Shown here one piece after another: positions 1 through 7,806 of a stretch of DNA of 46,676 nt (position 1 is the first letter of the stretch; the number at the start of each line of letters is the position of its first letter). The stretch is from JBCBKP01 sp038521625 (GTDB lineage: Bacteria; Planctomycetota; Phycisphaerae; Phycisphaerales; UBA1924), in contig JBCBKP010000026.1 in the NCBI GenBank assembly GCA_038521625.1, positions 1-46,676 of the forward strand, written 5' to 3'. A model generated the notes under the pieces. That model made no database searches. It saw only the letters and a list, made by a program, of their open reading frames with translations, and was not told the DNA's origin. The position numbers and the translations under genes were made by a program.

Positions 1-225
1 CGATCGCTTGCGGGTGGGGCCCCCGCGGCGCGATCGGTGCCATGAACGCGACCTGCCTTCCGATACGAATCGAGTCGAGTCGCGGCCATCCGGCCGCGAG
101 GTGGCGATCGCTCGCGGGTGGGGCCCCCGCGGCGCGATCGGTGCCATGAACGCGACCTGCCTTCCGATACGAATCGAGTCGAGTCACGGCCATCCGGCCG
201 CGAGATCGCGATCGCTCGCGGGTGG
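1..225. repeat. Tandem repeat block A, 104-bp unit
   Basis: Two almost identical 104-bp copies occupy 1-104 and 105-208, differing at about four positions, and a third copy begins at 209 and breaks off near 225. Each unit carries a 7-bp-stem hairpin (CGCGGCC-ATCC-GGCCGCG at 81-98; one base changed in copy 2) followed by a GC-rich core of the form CGATCGCTYGCGGGTGG. The block starts at the window edge, so more copies may lie to the left. It sits downstream of clpX and I see no credible coding function in it. Confidence 0.85.
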
Positions 226-236
226 ATGGCCTGTTG

Positions 237-393
237 GAGTCGCGCTCTCCGAACGCGAGACCGCGACCGCTTGTGGGTGGGAGTCCGGTTTGCGTCGCGC
301 TCTCCGAGCGCGAGACCGCGACCGCTTGCGGGTGGGAGTCCGGTTTGCGTCGCGCTCTCCGAGCGCGAGACCGCGACCGCTTGCGGGCGGACC
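237..393. repeat. Tandem repeat block B, 55-bp unit
   Basis: Three copies with a 55-bp period start at 241, 296 and 351; the last is partial. Each holds a hairpin (CGCGCTC-TCC-GAGCGCG, imperfect in the first copy) followed by GACCGCGACCGCTTGCGGG. The hairpin-plus-core layout matches block A although the rest of the unit differs, so the two blocks look like variants of one REP-like element. That link is inference. Confidence 0.85.
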
Positions 394-430
394 CCCACTG
401 CGCGGTCGGCGCTCGTGGCCGCACCCGAGA

Positions 431-465
431 ACGAAAAGAGCCCGCCGCGGTGTGCGACGGGCTCT
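431..465 (-). terminator. Rho-independent terminator of clpX
   Basis: Read on the minus strand, an 8-bp stem (AGAGCCCG at 465-458 pairing with CGGGCTCT at 444-437) with a 13-nt loop runs into a short T tract (TTTT at 437-434). It lies 27 bp past the clpX stop codon. Confidence 0.75.
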
Positions 466-491
466 CGGCGGATGGCTTGGTTGGACTGGCC

Positions 492-1988
492 TCAGGCCGA
501 CTCGGCCTGCTGCTTGCCGCGCAGTTCCGAGAGCGGGCGGGGGTTGGCGACCGCGTCGGCGTCGATGACGTAGCGGGCGCCCTCGTTCTCGTGGTCGGGC
601 AGCTCGAAGAGCAGGTCGAGCATGACCTCCTCCATCACGGCCCGCAGCGCGCGGGCGCCGGTCTGCCGCTCGGAGGCCCGCTTGGCGAGCGCGATGAGCG
701 CGTCGGGCGTGTACTCGAGCGTCGCGCCCTCGAACCGGAACATCTGCTGGTACTGACGCACCAGGGCGTTCTTGGGCTCGGTCAGGATCTGGACCAGCGC
801 CTCTTCCGGCAGCGGGCGGAGCGGCGTGATGACCGGCAGACGGCCGACGAGTTCGGGGATCATGCCGAACTCGACGATGTCCTCGTTGTTCACCCGCATG
901 AGCAGGTCCGACCGCTCGGCGTCGGCGGCGATTCGCTCGTCGTCACGCATGCCGGCCGGGCCGACGAAGCCGATCCGGGTCTGGCCCAGGCGCTTGCGGA
1001 TGATGTCCTCGATGCCGACGAAGGTGCCGCCGCAGATGAATAGGACGTGCTTGGTGTCGAACTGGATGTACTGCTGCTCGGGGTGCTTGCGCCCGCCCTG
1101 GGGCGGCACGTTGGCGGTCGTGCCCTCGAGCATCTTCAGCAGCGAACGCTGGACGCCCTCGCCCGAGACGTCGCGCGTGATCGAGACGTTGTTGCTGGTC
1201 TTGCCGACCTTGTCGACCTCGTCGATGTAGATGATGCCGCGCTGCGCCGCCTCGACGTCGAAGTCGGCGGCCTGCAGGAGCTTGAGCAGCAGGTTCTCGA
1301 CGTCCTCGCCGACGTAGCCCGCCTCGGTGAGCGTCGTCGCGTCGCCGATGGCGAACGGGACCTTGAGCATGCGGGCGAGCGTGCGGGCGAGCAGGGTCTT
1401 GCCCGAGCCGGTCGGCCCGATGAGCATGATGTTCGACTTCTCGAGCTCGACGCCGCCGGTGTCCTCGGCCTCGGCGTGCATCAGGCGCTTGTAGTGGCTG
1501 TGGACCGCCACCGCGAGCGTCCGCTTCGCCGCCTCCTGCCCCACGACGTACTGGTCGAGGAAGCCCGTGATCGAGCGCGGCGAGGGGATGTCATCCAGCG
1601 ACGCGGTGAAGCTGCTGACGCGGCGCCGCTCCTGGCGGAAGATGTTCTGGCATAGGTCGGTGCACTTGGTGCAGATGTAGACCTCGTTCGGGCCTTCGAC
1701 CATCGGGCCGACCTCGCGGCTCGACTTGCCGCAGAACGAGCAGGTCGTCACGCGTCGGCCCTTGAAGCCGCCGCCGTCGCCCCCACCGCTGCCGCCGCCC
1801 CCGGTCGGCCCGTCGCCGCCCCCGGAGCCGTCGCCGTCGCCGTCGCCCGAGCCCGAATCGGAATCACCGGGCCCGGATCCGCCGGTCGAAGCGAGGATCT
1901 CGCGGGCCGCTTCGAGCTTCTCGCTGCTCCACCCCTCGGGCAGGTGCGAGACGCCGGCAAGCTGATCGAGTGGGTCGTTGGTCGTCAT
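492..1988 (-). CDS. clpX: ATP-dependent Clp protease ATP-binding subunit ClpX
   Basis: ClpX is the AAA+ unfoldase that feeds substrates into ClpP. The four-cysteine zinc-binding domain is at residues 83-109 (C83, C86, C106, C109), Walker A GPTGSGKT at 191-198, the pore loop GYVG at 224-227 and Walker B with D256-E257. At 498 residues it is longer than the usual 410-430 because about 80 residues precede the zinc domain: a short possibly helical stretch (7-33), then a Gly/Ser/Asp low-complexity linker (35-75). The ATG at 1988 is preferred over the in-frame GTG at 1997 because a GGAG lies 11 nt upstream of the ATG but only 2 nt from the GTG. No clpP lies nearby. Confidence 0.97.
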   Translation of the reverse strand: MTTNDPLDQLAGVSHLPEGWSSEKLEAAREILASTGGSGPGDSDSGSGDGDGDGSGGGDGPTGGGGSGGGDGGGFKGRRVTTCSFCGKSSREVGPMVEGPNEVYICTKCTDLCQNIFRQERRRVSSFTASLDDIPSPRSITGFLDQYVVGQEAAKRTLAVAVHSHYKRLMHAEAEDTGGVELEKSNIMLIGPTGSGKTLLARTLARMLKVPFAIGDATTLTEAGYVGEDVENLLLKLLQAADFDVEAAQRGIIYIDEVDKVGKTSNNVSITRDVSGEGVQRSLLKMLEGTTANVPPQGGRKHPEQQYIQFDTKHVLFICGGTFVGIEDIIRKRLGQTRIGFVGPAGMRDDERIAADAERSDLLMRVNNEDIVEFGMIPELVGRLPVITPLRPLPEEALVQILTEPKNALVRQYQQMFRFEGATLEYTPDALIALAKRASERQTGARALRAVMEEVMLDLLFELPDHENEGARYVIDADAVANPRPLSELRGKQQAESA

Positions 1989-2257
1989 CCGTCGCACCGC
2001 TCCGTGTCTTCAAACTGGTTTGATCCACGGGCGATGCCCGCGATCGGGGAACTGTCTATCGGTCGCCGGGCCTCTCGGCTCGAATGGCGGGTGCCCGGCG
2101 CCGCGGGGCGTGCCATGGCCCGCCGGCGACAGCCTAGCCCAGGGCGGCCCGAACCACCACGAATCTGCGCGACCCGCCGCCCGCCTGTGCCGGTCGTTCA
2201 CGATATTTGGTGGGATCACACACGAGGACGTCAAGCTGGGTCGCTGCTGACGGCGGA
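1989..2257. other. Intergenic region upstream of clpX
   Basis: This 269-bp gap holds the clpX leader. Two weak minus-strand -10 candidates are visible: TAGACA at 2058-2053 (leader of about 60 nt) and TATCGT near 2200 (leader near 200 nt). Neither has a convincing -35 box. I see no CIRCE element and no small gene. Confidence 0.35.
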
Positions 2258-2707
2258 TCAGGCGGAGCGCTCTTCGTCGCCCGCCCCCTCCTGTTCGGGC
2301 GGGGTGGTCCGATCATGCCCGTCTCCGGGGCCGCCGCTCGACGATCCGGATCCGCCAGGGAGCGGGCGTCCGGCGAGATCGAAGCCCGGCTCGGCGACCA
2401 ATCCGCCGGCCTTCTCGATCGCGCGCCGGCGGAGCTCCTCGACCGGGATGCCCGACGACTTGGAGAGCACGCGCAGGCGGGTCTGCTCGTACTCATCCTC
2501 GGTGATCTTGCCGGCGTCGCGCAGGGCGCGAAGCTCATCCAGGAAACCCCCGGAATCGCCGGCGGTCTTGCCGCCAAAGTCGAGCCACCGCTTGAGCAGG
2601 AGCAGGGCGACGAACCCCGCGAGCACGATCACGATCAGCACGCCCGACCAGAGCAGCGTCTGCTGCGTCGCCTGGGCGTTGGCGGACTGGGCGAGGACCG
2701 TCTGCAT
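2258..2707 (-). CDS. Small membrane protein with SHOCT-like segment
   Basis: A 149-residue protein of unknown role. One membrane helix lies near residues 19-40. It is followed by a short segment reading LRALRDAGKITEDEYEQTR, which fits the SHOCT pattern of short helices often found at protein termini. The C-terminal 45 residues are Gly/Ser/Pro/Glu-rich and probably disordered. It starts 11 bp after the stop of the 267-residue protein upstream and is probably co-transcribed with it. The ATG at 2707 is the only good start. Confidence 0.75.
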   Translation of the reverse strand: MQTVLAQSANAQATQQTLLWSGVLIVIVLAGFVALLLLKRWLDFGGKTAGDSGGFLDELRALRDAGKITEDEYEQTRLRVLSKSSGIPVEELRRRAIEKAGGLVAEPGFDLAGRPLPGGSGSSSGGPGDGHDRTTPPEQEGAGDEERSA

Positions 2708-2718
2708 GGCGAACGGCG

Positions 2719-3522
2719 TCAGAGATCGCCGGCAGCGAGCGTTTCGCGGAGGGGGGCCAGGAGGTTCGGCACCACCCGCTCATCGATCACGGCGTGGGCC
2801 CGCTCGATCATGGTGTCAAGAACGCCCGGGAGCGCCTTGACGTCGGCGACGGGCTCGTACTTGCGCAGCGTGACGTAGACGCTGATTGGATCTCCCCGGT
2901 TTTCGGGTGATTTGCCCGGGCCGGATCGGGTCTTGAGTTCGAGGTGCAGCTCCATCCCGGAAGCGGCGATCTCCTCGGCGTCGGCCTCCGGGTTGAACGG
3001 GAGCCCGACCTCGTCGTCGACGCCGTCGAGAAGGAAGAAGCCCATGACGGGCTGGAAGTCGATCGCCTCGGCGTCGTGGGTCGCGAAGAGCCTCTCGAGG
3101 GGCGAGCCGCGGAGCAGCGCGGACGCGACGAGCTCGTCCTGGTTGCCGCCCGCCGCGAAGTCGAACCCGAAGAGCAGCTCGAGGTACTCGATGTCGAGCG
3201 GGCTGATGCTCAGGAAGAACGGCGCGAGCTCGAGCACGCTGCGGTGCAGGCCGTAGGCCTCCTGGGCGTCGGTCGGGTTCACGACGCCGGAGCGGAGGTT
3301 GGCGGGCCGGATGGCGAGCCATCGGTGCGGGGCTTCGGACTGGGAGCTCTCCAGCGCGAGCTCGTCCTTGTACCGGCGGAGCGAGCTCATCCCGGGGAAG
3401 GCGCGCTTCATGCGCTCGAAGAGGTCGAGCATCGCCTCGCGTCCGCGCGGCAAGTCGAGCTTCACACCGAGTTTCTGGTTGACGTAGAAGTCGGAACAGA
3501 GGGCGCGGTAGCTGGCGGGCAT
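2719..3522 (-). CDS. Conserved-looking hypothetical protein (267 aa)
   Basis: I do not recognise the family. The protein is soluble-looking with no signal peptide or membrane helix. It has a basic N-terminal third (residues 1-60), an acidic middle rich in Glu, Asp and Leu, and a C-terminal alpha-helical stretch. The codon pattern is that of a real gene and the reverse frames are poor. The start at 3522 is supported by a -10-like TACCCT six bases upstream, suggesting a leaderless message. It lies between a DUF418 membrane protein and the small SHOCT-like protein, probably forming a two-gene unit with the latter. Confidence 0.75.
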   Translation of the reverse strand: MPASYRALCSDFYVNQKLGVKLDLPRGREAMLDLFERMKRAFPGMSSLRRYKDELALESSQSEAPHRWLAIRPANLRSGVVNPTDAQEAYGLHRSVLELAPFFLSISPLDIEYLELLFGFDFAAGGNQDELVASALLRGSPLERLFATHDAEAIDFQPVMGFFLLDGVDDEVGLPFNPEADAEEIAASGMELHLELKTRSGPGKSPENRGDPISVYVTLRKYEPVADVKALPGVLDTMIERAHAVIDERVVPNLLAPLRETLAAGDL

Positions 3523-3528
3523 AGCGGC

Positions 3529-3534
3529 AGGGTA
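3529..3534 (-). promoter_or_regulatory. -10-like TACCCT, leaderless start at 3522
   Basis: The hexamer TACCCT ends six bases before the ATG at 3522, placing the expected transcription start at the start codon. There is no Shine-Dalgarno sequence. Confidence 0.5.
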
Positions 3535-3539
3535 GAGCC

Positions 3540-4850
3540 TCAGGCCGACCGGGGCGCCCGCTGCAGCGGCTGGATCCGGAGCCTCGAGGCGGTCCGCCAG
3601 AGCCACTCGAGCGGGCCCATCCGGAACGCCGAGAGCCATGCCAGGCTGAAGAGGACGCACGTGCCCCAGACGCCGATGACGACGAGCCAGAGCTCCGGGA
3701 ACTCGTAGCGACCGAAGTTGCCCAATCCCCAGCCGTAGAAGAAGACCGCGGCGAGCACCGAGCAGAGGATGTAGTTGCTGAACGCCATGCGCCCGACGAC
3801 GGCGAGCGCCCCGGTGAGCCATCCCGCGACGTTGGCCCTGCACAGCAGGTTGAACGCCGAGATGTAGGCGAGAGAGAGCAGGATCCCGAAGAACTGGAGC
3901 AGCGAGTTGTGCAGCGCGAGTTCCGGTGCGCCGAGCGTCCGCATCGCGTTGCCGTCGCCGGGGACGCCGCGAGTCCAGACAACCGCGACGACCGACATGG
4001 GCAGCCCGACGAGCAGCCCGAGGATCAGCACGTTTCGGTAGGTCGAGGTCTTCGATCGCCCGGTGATGAACCCGAGCTTGGCCAGGCCGGCGCCGATCAG
4101 CATCAGGCCGCCGGACCAGAAGAGCCCGAGGGGCTGGAAGAAGATCCAGAAGATCAGGACCATCAGCGTCCGCGACATGAACTGGACGCCGTACGGGGCC
4201 GTGTTGTACGCCTCCGCGAGCGCCGGGTTGGGCTGCATCAGCAGGCCCATGAAGACGCCCGGGCCCTGCGCCATCGCCTCGAAGAAGTCGGGTGTCTGCT
4301 GGAAGCTCCCGAGCGCCATCACGCCGGCCATGAGCGCGAGGCCGACGAGCCACACGGGGACGCCGATGGCGAGCAGCGTCCGAGCGCTCAGCTTCCGGGC
4401 CCAGGACATGATCGCGAGTCCGGAGACGCCGTACATGAAGAGGATGTCGCCGAACCAGATGAACAGCGCGTGGGCCATGCCGAAGGCGATGAGCCATACG
4501 CAGCGCATGCACCAGACGCTCGTCCGCATGCCGCGTTCGAGCGTGAGCACCGCGCCCGCGCCGAAGAGCATGGCGAACATGGCCATGAACTTGGTCTCGA
4601 CGAAGGTCGCGATGAAGAGCTGGCCCACGTCGTTCCACATCGTCGGCGTGAAGATCGCGTGGATGCCGGACTGGTCGGTCGGGCCCTGGAACGTGTAGAG
4701 GTTGGGCAGGAAGATGCCCAGCAGCGCGAAGCCGCGCACGGTGTCGATCGAGGCGATGCGACCGCGGTCGCTGGCGGTGATGCCGCCGGTCTTGACCAGA
4801 TCGGGCGTGGCGGGCGCCTCGGGCGCCGCCTCTAGCGTTGCTGCAGCCAT
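3540..4850 (-). CDS. DUF418 (YeiB-like) multi-span membrane protein
   Basis: A polytopic inner-membrane protein of 436 residues. The N-terminal signature of the family, R-x3-D-x2-R-G-x-A-x-L-G-I, is at about residues 31-46, and the C-terminal DUF418 region carries G-R-M-A-x-S-N-Y followed by further helices. DUF418 proteins are membrane proteins of unclear role, thought to be transport- or acyltransferase-related. The ATG at 4850 is chosen, although the frame is open further upstream, because it follows GGGGGA and gives the short N-terminus typical of the family. It overlaps the end of the HAD gene by 19 bp, so the two are likely co-transcribed. Confidence 0.88.
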   Translation of the reverse strand: MAAATLEAAPEAPATPDLVKTGGITASDRGRIASIDTVRGFALLGIFLPNLYTFQGPTDQSGIHAIFTPTMWNDVGQLFIATFVETKFMAMFAMLFGAGAVLTLERGMRTSVWCMRCVWLIAFGMAHALFIWFGDILFMYGVSGLAIMSWARKLSARTLLAIGVPVWLVGLALMAGVMALGSFQQTPDFFEAMAQGPGVFMGLLMQPNPALAEAYNTAPYGVQFMSRTLMVLIFWIFFQPLGLFWSGGLMLIGAGLAKLGFITGRSKTSTYRNVLILGLLVGLPMSVVAVVWTRGVPGDGNAMRTLGAPELALHNSLLQFFGILLSLAYISAFNLLCRANVAGWLTGALAVVGRMAFSNYILCSVLAAVFFYGWGLGNFGRYEFPELWLVVIGVWGTCVLFSLAWLSAFRMGPLEWLWRTASRLRIQPLQRAPRSA

Positions 4851-5521
4851 TCGATAATCCCCCGCGTGTCTGTCAGGTCGTCGATCACCCGGTCCGCGCC
4901 GGCCTCGGCGAGCCCCCGGGCCGGCGTGCGCCCCGTCGCCACGCCGAGGCTCCGGCACCGGTTGACGCGCGCGCAGCGCACGTCGTGAGGCGTGTCGCCG
5001 ATCACCACGACGTCGCCCGGATCGAGCCTCCGGCCCGCGATCGATTCGTGCAGATCCATCGCGATCGGCGGCAGGTGATCCCGGTGCGGCGGGTCGTGCG
5101 GCGACGCGTCGCCCCAGACCCGCACCCGGAAGTGTTGGAGTTCGAAGCCCGCGGCTTTCAGCTTGGCCGAGCCGGACTCCTCGAAGTTGCCGGTCAGCAC
5201 GCCCCGGGTCGAGCCCGCCAGCGCCCCCACCGCCGCGACCAGCTCGCGGGCGCCGGGCAGCGGGCGAGAGCGGCCGGCGGCGACCCGAGAGATGTGACCG
5301 CTGTACGACTCCCGGAGCGCCCTGGCGTTCGCGTCGGACGGCTCGACGCCCCCCGCCGCGAGCACGTCGCGGACGATCAGCGGGTCGAGGCGTCCGGCGT
5401 AGTCGACCCCGTCCGGGCTGAACTGCTCGCCGAAGAGCTCGCGCCCGGCGATGCGCAGGGCCTCCGCCCCGGCGGCGCGGGCGTCGAGCAGCGTCAGGTC
5501 GATGTCGAAGAGGACGAGCAC
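4832..5521 (-). CDS. HAD-superfamily phosphatase
   Basis: A 229-residue haloacid dehalogenase-like hydrolase, probably a small-molecule phosphatase of the phosphoglycolate phosphatase type. Motif I is FDIDLT with nucleophile Asp6 and Asp8; motif II is LTGN at 109-112; motif IV is GDTPHD at 175-180. A helical cap domain occupies roughly residues 15-85. The start is GTG. The substrate cannot be told from sequence. It lies 21 bp after the acylphosphatase stop and may be read from that promoter or from its own TAGGCT box. The pairing with acylphosphatase suggests phosphate-ester housekeeping, which is inference. Confidence 0.88.
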   Translation of the reverse strand: MLVLFDIDLTLLDARAAGAEALRIAGRELFGEQFSPDGVDYAGRLDPLIVRDVLAAGGVEPSDANARALRESYSGHISRVAAGRSRPLPGARELVAAVGALAGSTRGVLTGNFEESGSAKLKAAGFELQHFRVRVWGDASPHDPPHRDHLPPIAMDLHESIAGRRLDPGDVVVIGDTPHDVRCARVNRCRSLGVATGRTPARGLAEAGADRVIDDLTDTRGIIEWLQQR

Positions 5522-5528
5522 CTCCCCG

Positions 5529-5534
5529 AGCCTA
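5529..5534 (-). promoter_or_regulatory. -10-like TAGGCT before HAD gene
   Basis: TAGGCT ends seven bases before the GTG at 5521. A GGGGAG also lies in those seven bases, so either leaderless or leadered initiation is possible. Confidence 0.35.
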
Positions 5535-5542
5535 CCGGCGAG

Positions 5543-5821
5543 CTAGCGCTCGATCCGGAAGGCGTCCTCGTGGTCCAGAGGCTCGATCTCGCGGCGCTCG
5601 ACCCGCTCGAGGTTTCCGGCCATGCGGTCCCGCAGGTCGGCGAGCACGCGATCGACCTCGGCCGGGGCGCCCTGGATCTCCATCGCGACCGAGCCGTTCG
5701 GCTCGTTGCGGACCCAGCCGGTGACCGGGGCGGCGCGGGCGCAGTCGCGTGCGGTCATGCGGAAGCCCACGCCCTGCACGTGACCGTGGAATAGAAGAGA
5801 AATGCGGATATCGCCCGACAC
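5543..5821 (-). CDS. acyP: Acylphosphatase
   Basis: A complete 92-residue acylphosphatase, which hydrolyses acyl phosphates such as acetyl phosphate or carbamoyl phosphate. The phosphate loop GHVQGVGFR (13-21) supplies catalytic Arg21, and GWVRNEPNGSV (35-45) supplies Asn39. The length is typical. The start is GTG, with TACGCT six bases upstream. The gene is divergent from dnaG with only 35 bp between the two start codons. Confidence 0.95.
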   Translation of the reverse strand: MSGDIRISLLFHGHVQGVGFRMTARDCARAAPVTGWVRNEPNGSVAMEIQGAPAEVDRVLADLRDRMAGNLERVERREIEPLDHEDAFRIER

Positions 5822-5827
5822 CCGGGC

Positions 5828-5833
5828 AGCGTA
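5828..5833 (-). promoter_or_regulatory. -10-like TACGCT, leaderless acyP start
   Basis: On the minus strand TACGCT-gcccgg-GTG puts the hexamer six bases before the acyP start codon. It overlaps the zone where the dnaG promoter must sit. Confidence 0.55.
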
Positions 5834-5844
5834 CCCCGGGCGGC

Positions 5845-5850
5845 TACGCT
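5845..5850 (+). promoter_or_regulatory. -10-like TACGCT, leaderless dnaG start
   Basis: TACGCT-gctgat-GTG: the same hexamer as the acyP promoter, at the same six-base spacing, on the opposite strand. Confidence 0.55.
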
Positions 5851-5856
5851 GCTGAT

Positions 5857-7755
5857 GTGGCGGACGAGCAAGTCAGGCGTGTTCTGGACGCGACCGATCT
5901 GGCCGGCGTCATCGGCGAGCATGTGACCCTGAAGCCGAAGGGTCGCGAGTTCGTCGGTCTCTGCCCGTTCCACGACGACCGCAACCCGTCGATGTACGTC
6001 GTGCCGCACAAGCAGCTTTTCCACTGCTTCGTCTGCGGCGCCGGCGGCGACGCGCTGACGTTCGTCCGCAAGCTGCTTGGGCTGAGCTTCCCCGAAGCCC
6101 TCGAGCACCTGGCCGAGCGGGCCGGGATCGAGCTGGACCGCCGGCCCCGGCCCGCGGGGGCGGCGCGTAACGGGGGGACCGACCGAGCACCCGACCACGG
6201 GGCGAGCCGCGAGGAGATCCTCGCGGCGAACGAGCTCGCGCTGCGGTTCTTCCGGGCGATCCTCGCGCATCCCGAGCACGGCGCGGCGGCGCGGGCGTTG
6301 ATCGAACGCCGCGGCATGGGCGAGGCGATGGTCGAGCGGTTCCGGATCGGGGCGGCGCCCGACCGCTGGGACGGGCTGATCACCTACGCGAGCGACCGCG
6401 GCCTTTCGGAGGCGGCGCTGCTCGGCGCCGGGCTGGTCAAGCGGCGCGAATCCGGGGGTGTCTACGACGCGCTGCGCAACCGGCTGATCTTCCCGATCGC
6501 CGACGCGACGGGCCGCCCGATCGCCTTCGGCGGGCGCAAGATCCTGGATGAGGACGAGCCGAAGTACCTGAACAGCCCCGAGACGGCACTGTTCCACAAG
6601 TCACGGACGCTGTACGGGCTCGACCTGGCCGGCAAGGCGATCCGGGCCGAGAAGCGGGCGGTCGTCGTCGAGGGCTACACCGACGTGATCGCGTGCCACG
6701 CCGCGGGCATCGAGCACGTCGTGGGGACGCTCGGCACGGCGCTGACGGCCGAGCACGCGAGGTTCCTCCGGGGCCGGGCCGAGGAGATCGTGCTGCTGTT
6801 CGACGGCGACGAGGCGGGGCAGCGCGCGGCCGATCGGGCGTTCGAGGTGCTCTTCCGTGCGATGGTCGACGTCCGCGTCGCGACGCTCGCCGGGAACGAG
6901 CTGGCGGCGAAGGACCCGGACGAGCTGCTCGCGAGCGCGGGCGGGCGCGAGCTCTTCGAGCGGGCGCTGGACGGCGCCGAGCACATCACCGACTTCTGGG
7001 CACGGCGCCTGCGGGAGCGGCTTGCGGGGGCCGGGCCGGCGGCCGTGGCCGCGGCGGTGAAGGACGAGCTCGCCCGGCTGCACGACCTGGGGCTGGGCAC
7101 GGTGAGCCCGGTCGAGCGGCGGCTGCTCCTGGAGCGTCTGGCGAACTCGGCGGGCGTCCCGATCGAGGCGCTGCTCGGGCAAGCCCCGGCGGGGCGGCGG
7201 CGCGGGCCCGAGGTCCGAGAGCCCGAGTCGGTCCGGATCCGGCCGAAAGATGCGCCCGATCTGTGGCGTTTGGTGCTCGCGGGCGTGATGGCGCGCCCCG
7301 CGCGCTCGCTGGAGCGGGGTGAGCTCGTGCTCGAGCTGATCGCGCGGATGCCCGAGGGACCTCTCTGGATGACCCGAGTCAGGGACAGCATCGCGGCCCT
7401 CCTTGCGGGCGGGAGCCCGCCCGGCTTCGCGGCGGTGATGCGCGAGGACGGATCGGAGCTGACCGAGGCCGCGGTCTCGGCCCTCGGGCGGGAGCACGAG
7501 CACGAATTCGGGGATGACATCACCACCGCGGAGCGGATGTGGGAGGACGCCGTCGAGCGGCTGCGCCTGACCGCGCCGCCCCGGACCGGCACCGCCGAAG
7601 GCGATGGGTCTAGCATCGAACAAGAGCCGGGCGCGGGCGGTCTGCCGGCGTCGGAGCTCGAAGCACGGATGAGCCGGGCCCGAGAGATCGGGCGTCGGCT
7701 GGGCACGAACCCGACGGCCCACCCGGCCCTATCGCGGCGTCGCCCGCGGCAGTAG
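5857..7755 (+). CDS. dnaG: DNA primase DnaG
   Basis: Synthesises RNA primers for replication. The CHC2-type zinc finger has C36, H39, C57 and C60. The catalytic core carries the TOPRIM motifs VVVEGYTDV and LLFDGDEAG. The C-terminal part (about 440-632) is the helicase-interaction region and is poorly conserved. At 632 residues the length is normal. The frame is open upstream to 5749, but that stretch has no primase similarity. The GTG at 5857 gives the expected N-terminus and has a -10-like box six bases before it. It is followed after 51 bp by rpoD, the classical primase-sigma pairing. Confidence 0.97.
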   Translation: MADEQVRRVLDATDLAGVIGEHVTLKPKGREFVGLCPFHDDRNPSMYVVPHKQLFHCFVCGAGGDALTFVRKLLGLSFPEALEHLAERAGIELDRRPRPAGAARNGGTDRAPDHGASREEILAANELALRFFRAILAHPEHGAAARALIERRGMGEAMVERFRIGAAPDRWDGLITYASDRGLSEAALLGAGLVKRRESGGVYDALRNRLIFPIADATGRPIAFGGRKILDEDEPKYLNSPETALFHKSRTLYGLDLAGKAIRAEKRAVVVEGYTDVIACHAAGIEHVVGTLGTALTAEHARFLRGRAEEIVLLFDGDEAGQRAADRAFEVLFRAMVDVRVATLAGNELAAKDPDELLASAGGRELFERALDGAEHITDFWARRLRERLAGAGPAAVAAAVKDELARLHDLGLGTVSPVERRLLLERLANSAGVPIEALLGQAPAGRRRGPEVREPESVRIRPKDAPDLWRLVLAGVMARPARSLERGELVLELIARMPEGPLWMTRVRDSIAALLAGGSPPGFAAVMREDGSELTEAAVSALGREHEHEFGDDITTAERMWEDAVERLRLTAPPRTGTAEGDGSSIEQEPGAGGLPASELEARMSRAREIGRRLGTNPTAHPALSRRRPRQ

Positions 7756-7806
7756 CTCCCGGGTGTGAGTCGTCGGGGTCCCGTCGGGGCCGGACACGGA
7801 GATCGC

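Noticed and set aside
1..393. CRISPR array
   Set aside because: The units are 104 and 55 bp with near-identical intervening sequence, so there are no unique spacers, and no cas gene is near.
8..1043. Open frames across the repeats at the left edge
   Set aside because: They only follow the tandem repeats and antisense of clpX; composition is Arg/Ala-rich with no family features.
2200..2240. TTGACG with TATCGT on the minus strand upstream of clpX
   Set aside because: The spacing of about 23 bases between the two is too long for a normal sigma-70 promoter.
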